Origin: Dactylis glomerata
Lineage: Eukaryota; Streptophyta; Magnoliopsida; Poales; Poaceae
DNA: 64,000 nucleotides
Assembly (NCBI GenBank): GCA_007115705.1
Contig: QXEO01002091.1
Location: 434,001-498,000, forward strand
Reading direction: 5' to 3'
Every line of letters begins with the position of its first letter. Position 1 is the first letter of the stretch. The notes beneath the pieces are model-generated. The model did no database searches. It was not told the DNA's origin and worked only from the letters and a program-made list of their open reading frames with translations. The position numbers and the translations under genes were made by a program. Below, piece after piece: positions 58,901-64,000 of the stretch.

Positions 58901-59545
58901 GAATTGTCTAAAACTTTGAAATATGATTTTTTTAAATTTTTGAAAATAAAGGGCTTCCTGGAGCTTAGCCTCCTATGTGAGTTCTGTTCATATTACAGAC
59001 TTCTTTATTTTTCATTTTTTACCTTCTATGTTTCTTCGTATCTGTAATTTCATGTTTGTTTTTTGTGAAAATGAAGATTGGTTGGTCTGCCAGCTGATGC
59101 ACCAAGAGGGCGCACAGCCCTCAAAATAGTCATTTGTTCTGTCACTATTGGGAGAATCACTGACACACTGCAATTTGTATGCAGAATGTGGTGGCAACGG
59201 CAATGCTTGTCAAGCGGTTTGATTTTCAGATGGCTCCAGGAGCACCTCCCGTATGTTTGCAACCAGCTTTCGGTTTCATCATAGCTAAAAATTATACTAT
59301 AATCTTATATTTTCAGCAATATATTATAGGTCGAGATGACAACTGGAGCAACAATTCACACAACTAAGGGGTTGAACATGACTGTTACTCGGAGGACAAA
59401 GCCACCTATAATTCCAAACTTACAGATGAAAGTCGTTTCCGATTCAGAAGGACGCACATTTTCTACTGCATCAGTGGCTGTTACTACTGCTGGTAGTGCT
59501 TCTGGAGAAGATCAACAAGGGGAGGTGTCGACAAGTCGAGTGTGA
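52923..59545 (+). CDS. CYP97A4: Cytochrome P450 CYP97A, carotenoid beta-ring hydroxylase
   Basis: Fifteen exons: 52923-53164, 53269-53494, 53581-53652, 53756-53866, 53951-54142, 54308-54469, 54563-54658, 54741-54842, 54986-55018, 55118-55198, 55284-55366, 56513-56644, 58467-58527, 59185-59250, 59330-59545. All join in frame to 624 residues. The N-terminus is Ala/Ser/Arg-rich, a plausible plastid transit peptide. P450 marks: I-helix AGHETSAAV, K-helix ESLR, FNPERW, heme loop PFGGGPRKCVGD with the Cys ligand. Arabidopsis CYP97A3 (LUT5) and rice CYP97A4 hydroxylate the beta-ring of alpha-carotene, working with CYP97C1 (epsilon-ring) to make lutein. The start was chosen at MATAAG; an in-frame ATG at 52758 would add 55 residues. 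Introns 11-13 hold transposon remnants but the exons are undamaged. Confidence 0.9.
55523..56281 (-). mobile_element. Probable non-autonomous Helitron in P450 intron 11
   Basis: Read on the minus strand it begins TCTATACTCCTATATAGTC after an A (complement of T at 56282). It ends with a palindrome around ACGTGCATTGCACGT, eight bases, then CTAG, followed by T (complement of A at 55522). A 5' TC, a 3' hairpin before CTRR, and insertion between A and T without duplication are the Helitron signature. 759 bp, no ORF of note. Confidence 0.55.
57572..57667 (+). mobile_element. LTR/primer-binding-site remnant in P450 intron 12
   Basis: TGGTATCAGAGC at 57656-57667 is the classic primer-binding site for initiator tRNA-Met. 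It directly follows a CA that could close a short LTR starting TGTTGAAG at 57572. No second LTR was found, so this is a remnant of a small TRIM- or Copia-type element. Confidence 0.4.
58574..58970. mobile_element. Foldback MITE in P450 intron 13
   Basis: Inverted ends GGCCAAGCTCCTTGGAGCCC and (inverted) GGCTAAGCTCCAGGAAGCCC, continuing into CTTTATTTTT. About 400 bp, with GGGCTACACAAAA in the interior. No clear target duplication. A partial copy of the interior occurs near 62290-62440. Confidence 0.6.
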
Positions 59546-60341
59546 TTTATCATTTTTTGCGATCAGATTGCGGTGGCATACATAATGAGTACGTTCTCAT
59601 CCCAGATCTACTTCAAAATTTAAATAGTTATAGTTACTTCACCTTTGAGTCAGGTTCTTTTCTTCAGTATGGGCATTCTTTGTCCTTTTTCCTGCCTTTC
59701 TCTTGCATTATCCTGCTATAGTTTTTTGTATGGGATAATTCATTAATTCGAAGAGCTCGAAGGTTGTTGTACACTTGTACGTCCAATAAATAAGAGGTGC
59801 TGCTTTTTCTTCAAAAAGAAGTGCTCAAAGGCTTTTACTCCTCGTCCTTTTAGTGTGGGCAAAAGGAACTCCGTTTCCAATTTTCATTGTTAATCGTTAA
59901 GTCATCTCTTCTATGTAGTAAATTATATCATGCTATACATATTTATGTGGTAAAACTGTTATACCTGCTCTAGAGGCTGCATTGTCTATGACCTTCATGA
60001 CTGCAGCTAATTGTATTTCATGATCAATTAGGCATATCCTCTTTTAAGCATATTGCCTCCATTCTTCTGAAATATTACGATGAGTTTTTATTTTTCTTGC
60101 TGTGGAATGTGGAAGCCATTGCTCATGGAAACATTTTCATGTGCAGACAACAGACAATACAATAGAGCAGAAGCTTCCTGGCGTGCTTCTTTACAAGGAA
60201 AAGCTCTCCTAAAGTCTCCCAGGCTTATTTTTGTGATTCAGGCTACAACAATTATACAGATTATACATCTTCCTGCTACTCAAAAGTACCGCGGACACAT
60301 ATTTACAAATCCACAAGTACCAAGCATGGCCATCTGCACGT
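59546..60341. other. Convergent intergenic region (two 3' UTRs)
   Basis: 796 bases between the P450 stop and the stop of the CBS gene on the other strand. AATAAATAA at ~59786 may be a plant polyadenylation signal for the P450. No other gene seen. Confidence 0.5.
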
Positions 60342-61479
60342 CTAAATCTTCAGCATGGCCTCCAACGCGCGAAGAACGTCATCACGGGTAACTATACCTG
60401 TTTGTAGTGTTTAGAATACAGTTAAGCTTGCAACATACTCTGAATAGTTAATGTTAAGGGGATAATATAAATCTAGTATATTCAATCCTCTGTTTCTGGT
60501 TCGTCACATTTCTGTTACTCACCTATTACTTGGTTGTCCTGATTTACTATTGGTAATCTGTGGATCTTCTTCTTGAGCATCAGAGCTGCGGCATCTGTTG
60601 GCATCACATGTGCGCACTGTTAATTAACTGGAAACAATTATGGAAAAAAGTTTAAGGAGTGAAAACAATAATTACCTGTCACTGTTTTATCACATGATAG
60701 TGTGATTGCTGGAGAGCTCATCACTTGTGCAATCTTTGTCTTTGACTGTTACAACAAATAGCAAATAGATTAGGAAACAAGATGTAGGTATATTGAGGTA
60801 GCAACTTGTATACGTGTGTGTGTGTTGTGGGTGTCTTTTTCTCTCTTTGTTCTTCTGCCTGCCGGCGGCAAGAGTTGTGTGTAAAGCAGATAAAGAGAGA
60901 AGAGGGGAGAGCTGACCCCATGTGAAGCCCTTGCACAATCACTCTTGACGACCACCCCAACGCATCTGCGAGTGCTGTCTACAACTGGGAGGCCTGACAC
61001 GACCCCGAAGTGGCCTTCAACCTCCTCCAGCGTCTGCTCCACCGTGGCCATCAGCACAGGCGTCGACATGGCCTCGCGCAAGAGCGCCACCCGCTGCTGT
61101 AACCAACCAACCAAGTTCAAAGTCAAGCAAGGACTCGAGAAGAAGAAAAAGAAGAAGCATCGAGAGAGGAGATCAGCAATGATAACATGAAGAACAAGAA
61201 GAATCCCAGGACAAGCACCTGATCGCCGACATGGGAAGCCTGCTGCTGCGACTGAAGGTAGGCGCGGACATCGTCGTAGCTCACCAGTGAGAAGTTCTCA
61301 GGCCACTCTCCGGAGATGATGGCGTCAGGGTTCTCGTCGAGGCCGAGCCGGAGCCCGCTGCCGTCCATGAACGTTGATGCCCGGCACCCGAAGCCGCTGG
61401 CTCTGCCTCTCCTTGCGCCGGCCTCGGCCTTTGCCCCTCTGAACATGGAGCAGCTCTGCAAGGTATTGATGCAAGCCAT
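60342..61479 (-). CDS. Plastid-type CBS-domain protein, five exons
   Basis: Exons on the minus strand: 61479-61219, 61096-60917, 60745-60676, 60594-60523, 60397-60342. All borders are GT-AG and the frame is kept to 212 residues. The N-terminus MACINTLQSCSMFRG followed by a basic Ala/Gly/Arg stretch is a plausible plastid transit peptide. The block DAIISGEWPENFSLVSYDDVRAYLQ precedes two CBS motifs: the first at SGLPVVDSTRRCVGVVVKSD, the second from AQVMSSPAITLSCDKTV to IHRLPIVNQDNQVIGIVTRDDVLRAL. CBS pairs (Bateman modules) bind adenosine nucleotides and regulate partners; plant CBSX proteins act on thioredoxins, but whether this one does is unknown. The gene is convergent with the P450. The chosen ATG has a CCATGGC context, and no upstream in-frame ATG was found. 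Confidence 0.8.
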
Positions 61480-62511
61480 GGATGGGCACAACTTTTCTTC
61501 TGCGAATGTTTCTGTGGTGTCTAACTGTGTTCTCTTGCAGATCGTAGAAGGGGGGCTTCATTTATAATGAAACTGGAGGAGCTCAGTCTATGTCTATTGT
61601 CAATGATCTGAGCTGGATGGGCATGCTTGCATGAGAAGGGACTAGCTGGCCCACCAGTGAGTGACTGATACTGCTGAGATTCTATTATTGTACTTTGACT
61701 TGATAACTCATGAGTGTGCTGATAAATATCTATATGCTAGTAAATCATTCAGTTCTATGGTATTCTCCATGTCAGTGAGCTCGGTAAAAAGGTATAATGG
61801 TAGTTTTTTGTGAGAATCAATGGCTGAAACTGAATTTTGGGTGGTAAGCAGAGGCTTGGATGATCTGGATATATACCTAACTCTGAATGACAAGTTGTTT
61901 TTGAGCGGTTTTGTCACTGCCCTGAAATTCTGAATCTGGTCTGGGTTCGGATGTGGACTGACGTGGAATCCCGGACACGCGGTGCTTCCTCTCCAAATGG
62001 TACAAAAACTCGGATGCTGACGTGGCGTGGCGTGAGTGGCTGGCGAGATTCCCGTGGGGCCCTGTCACGTGGCAGCGGATAAGGAGTGCCGATCCGTCTC
62101 TCCCGTTTGGTTGGTGGAGAGCTTCACCTTGCCGTCGCGTACGTTTTCTTCTCCGGCCAGTTGTTTGTCGTGCTGTCTCGTCGGAACCGGAAGGGCTAAA
62201 CGGCCGATGGTTTTGCCGGAATTGACCGGATGCTTCGAAGCAAACTTCTTTTTTCTTAGAGGGAGATAGAAACTTTTGTCTTTGGACTGATGCTAGAGTT
62301 AGTATTTTGATTTTCTTTTAAATGGTAAAAGGTTTCGAAAAAATCTGAAGAAGTCTATGCATTCTATATTTGTGTACAATTTCGTTGTGAAATGCTTTAT
62401 CCTCTGGGCTACACAAAATAAAAAATATAGATCTAAAAAAGTGAACAAGGGCATGCACAATGGAGGCGCTTAGGCGCAGACGCTAGGATTCTAATCCCGG
62501 CCTATCAGCAG
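61480..62511. other. 5' flank of the CBS gene, then unassigned
   Basis: Presumed promoter and leader of the CBS gene next to 61480, then sequence without a recognised gene. About 62290-62440 resembles part of the foldback MITE at 58574-58970 (CTCTGGGCTACACAAAA). TTA at 62512-62514 is the left target duplication of the next element. Confidence 0.5.
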
Positions 62512-62514
62512 TTA

Positions 62515-64000
62515 GGGCATCTCCAACGGCCCGACGCAAACGGATCGCGTCCGTCTGATTTGGTTCGTTCGGAAATGAACGGGGCCAGGGAAAATCCAGC
62601 CCAGCCACCTGACACATTTTGGCAGCGCTGTCCGCGACGATGCAAACGCAGTCCAAATTTGGACGCGGTTTGCGTCGTCGCAGACTGACCAACGCGTTCA
62701 CGCGCGTCCTCCTACTCCCCTACTCGGGCCCGCCCACTAGTGACACCGACGCCAAACGCCCCCTAATTGCTTCTCCCCCTCGACTGCAGCCTTGCCGCCA
62801 CATCGCCGCCACCCCCTGGCCGCCGCCACTTCCGCCGCCCGTCTGCTGCCCCTAACTCGTCGTTTGTTGTGGCCTCTCACCGGCAGCCTGTGCTCGCACT
62901 TCCCGGCAGCTAGGCCACCGCATCTGACCGGCGTAGGCCTCGTTCTGTGCCACCTGCTTCCGCGCCCACGAGGTCTTCGGCCATTTGCACGGCCGGTTTT
63001 CAGGTGAGACCCCGGCCACCTGAGCCATTGTATGTATGATATAGGCACCAATGTTTCATCATATGCCTACTTTTTCATAGATGGAGCTGAGCAAGTCGAT
63101 TCAAACGTTCTATATGACCGGCATCGAGTCATCGTCGGACGAGGTTTCCGACGATGATACCGAGCCATCGTCGGACGAGGTTTCCGACGATGATACCGAG
63201 CTAATGATGGCCGCGACAATGCTCCTCCATGAGCACACTTCGAGGCCAGTGTACAGGGCTCGGTCAAGGGATGCAAGCCCAATGTCAAGCGCAACCGTGA
63301 GAAGGGCCACTACCAACTCTATCGCGACTACTTCTATCCTACCAACCCAATCTTTGATGCGCAAATATTCTGGCACCGCTACCGGATGTCAAGGAAGTTG
63401 TTCTTGAGGACACATAATGATTACTTCACCGCCAGGCCCGATGCCACCGGTAAGCTTGGCTTCACTTCCTATCAGAAATGTTCTGCAGCTACTCGCATGC
63501 TTGCATATGGAGTGGTCGGTGATCTTATAGATGAGTACTTGCGAATGAGCAAGTCCACCTGCCTTGAGTTGATGTACAAATTTTGCAGAGTGGTGATAGC
63601 GTTCTTTGGCACTATCTATCTTAGAGAGCCCACTGTTGAGGACACTGCTAGGTTGCTGTCAATTAATGAGGAAAGAGGGTTTCCGGGGATGATAGGAAGT
63701 ATTGACTGCATGCATTGGGAGTGGAAGAACTGCATGTTTGCATGGCAATGCTAGTATAGCGGGCATGCTGAGGGTTGCACTGTCATTCTTGAGGCCATGG
63801 CATCACAAGATCTTTGGAGCACAGAGGTGATGTGGGAGGTCATGAGGATGAGCGCGATGAAGGTATCCATGACAAAGGGTGGGAGTTTCAGGGTGAGTTG
63901 GTTGCCCCACATCTAGGAGAAGCTACATTTGAGGAGTTCCTCCATATGTACGAGGAAATTCATGATCACGCTACTCACAATCAGCTGCAGAAGGATTTGA
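62515..64000 (+). mobile_element. PIF/Harbinger element, 5' end and internally deleted transposase (runs off right edge)
   Basis: It starts GGGCATCTCCAACGGCCCGA after TTA, the terminus and target site of the superfamily. A GC-rich leader (to ~63000) with a probable intron (donor CAGGTGAG near 63002, acceptor TTTCATAG ending at 63080) leads to the transposase ORF. The 3' end lies outside the window. Confidence 0.75.
63081..64000 (+). pseudogene. PIF/Harbinger transposase, broken and internally deleted
   Basis: The acidic N-terminal part has a 36-bp tandem duplication coding SSDEVSDDDTEP (63127-63198). A one-base loss near 63257 shifts the frame; the next block in the new frame is the N-terminal nuclease region (RPDATGKLGFTSYQKCSA, EYLRMSKSTCLELMY, GFPGMIGSIDCMHWEWKNC, holding the first catalytic Asp). 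A TAG at 63752-63754 replaces a residue just after WQC. Past the phrase ILEAMASQDLW the sequence jumps to the C-terminal block (GWEFQGE, TFEEFLHMYEEIHDHATHNQLQ). The middle of the nuclease with the second Asp and the Glu is therefore gone. It cannot encode an active enzyme. Confidence 0.75.

Noticed and set aside
1..64000. CRISPR arrays, rRNA, tRNA genes or bacterial operons
   Set aside because: No direct-repeat/spacer pattern, rRNA core or tRNA cloverleaf was seen; the tRNA-like matches are retrotransposon primer-binding sites.

Overview
This is nuclear DNA of a large grass genome, most likely a Triticeae species (wheat, Aegilops or barley group). The basis is intron-containing plant genes, CACTA elements with TTTAGTCCCGG/CCGGGACTAAA subterminal palindromes, related LTR retrotransposons whose LTRs start TGATACGTCTC, and frequent Stowaway, Mutator-like, Harbinger and Helitron insertions. 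The species call is from repeat style and recall, not from a search.

Layout. 1-491 is the 3' end of a PIF/Harbinger element (transposase C-terminus plus TIR). 1055-28021 is one ~27 kb CACTA element with matching 9-bp termini and a TAT target duplication. It carries a decayed TNP2-type transposase (1602-13404), a possible 43-codon gene beside a 142-bp x6 array, a 162-bp x6 AT-rich array, and a second multi-exon gene (16731-27559) joining a Transposase_24-like region to a C48 (Ulp1-like) peptidase region. Two LTR retrotransposons sit inside it: 4274-12745 (minus, TSD GGTTG, splitting the transposase gene) and 19739-26770 (plus, TSD CCACA, splitting the second gene). Removing each one with one TSD copy restores the host reading frame.

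28292-35304 is a third member of the same retrotransposon group, arranged as truncated LTR + 3' internal piece + LTR + internal + LTR inside one outer TSD (CAAGG). 37575-42842 is a Stowaway MITE interrupted by a ~5 kb Mutator-like element (37731-42764, TSD ATTTAACAA). That element carries two intact-looking host-type genes: a two-exon B3-domain gene (minus) and a two-exon F-box/DUF295 gene (plus). A DUF3615-type gene (45427-47711) follows, between two related non-coding blocks, and then a 2.2 kb terminal-inverted-repeat element (48647-50861).

The gene-bearing right part holds an apparently intact 15-exon CYP97A carotenoid hydroxylase (52923-59545, 624 aa) and, convergent to it, a five-exon plastid-type CBS-domain gene (61479-60342, minus, 212 aa). 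The P450 introns contain a probable Helitron, a primer-binding-site remnant and a foldback MITE, but the exons keep frame throughout. From 62515 to the window end is another PIF/Harbinger element with a frameshift, a stop and an internal deletion.

The host genes with clear likely function are the P450 (lutein synthesis in plastids) and the CBS protein. Everything left of about 45 kb is transposon-derived or transposon-carried, apart from short unassigned flanks.
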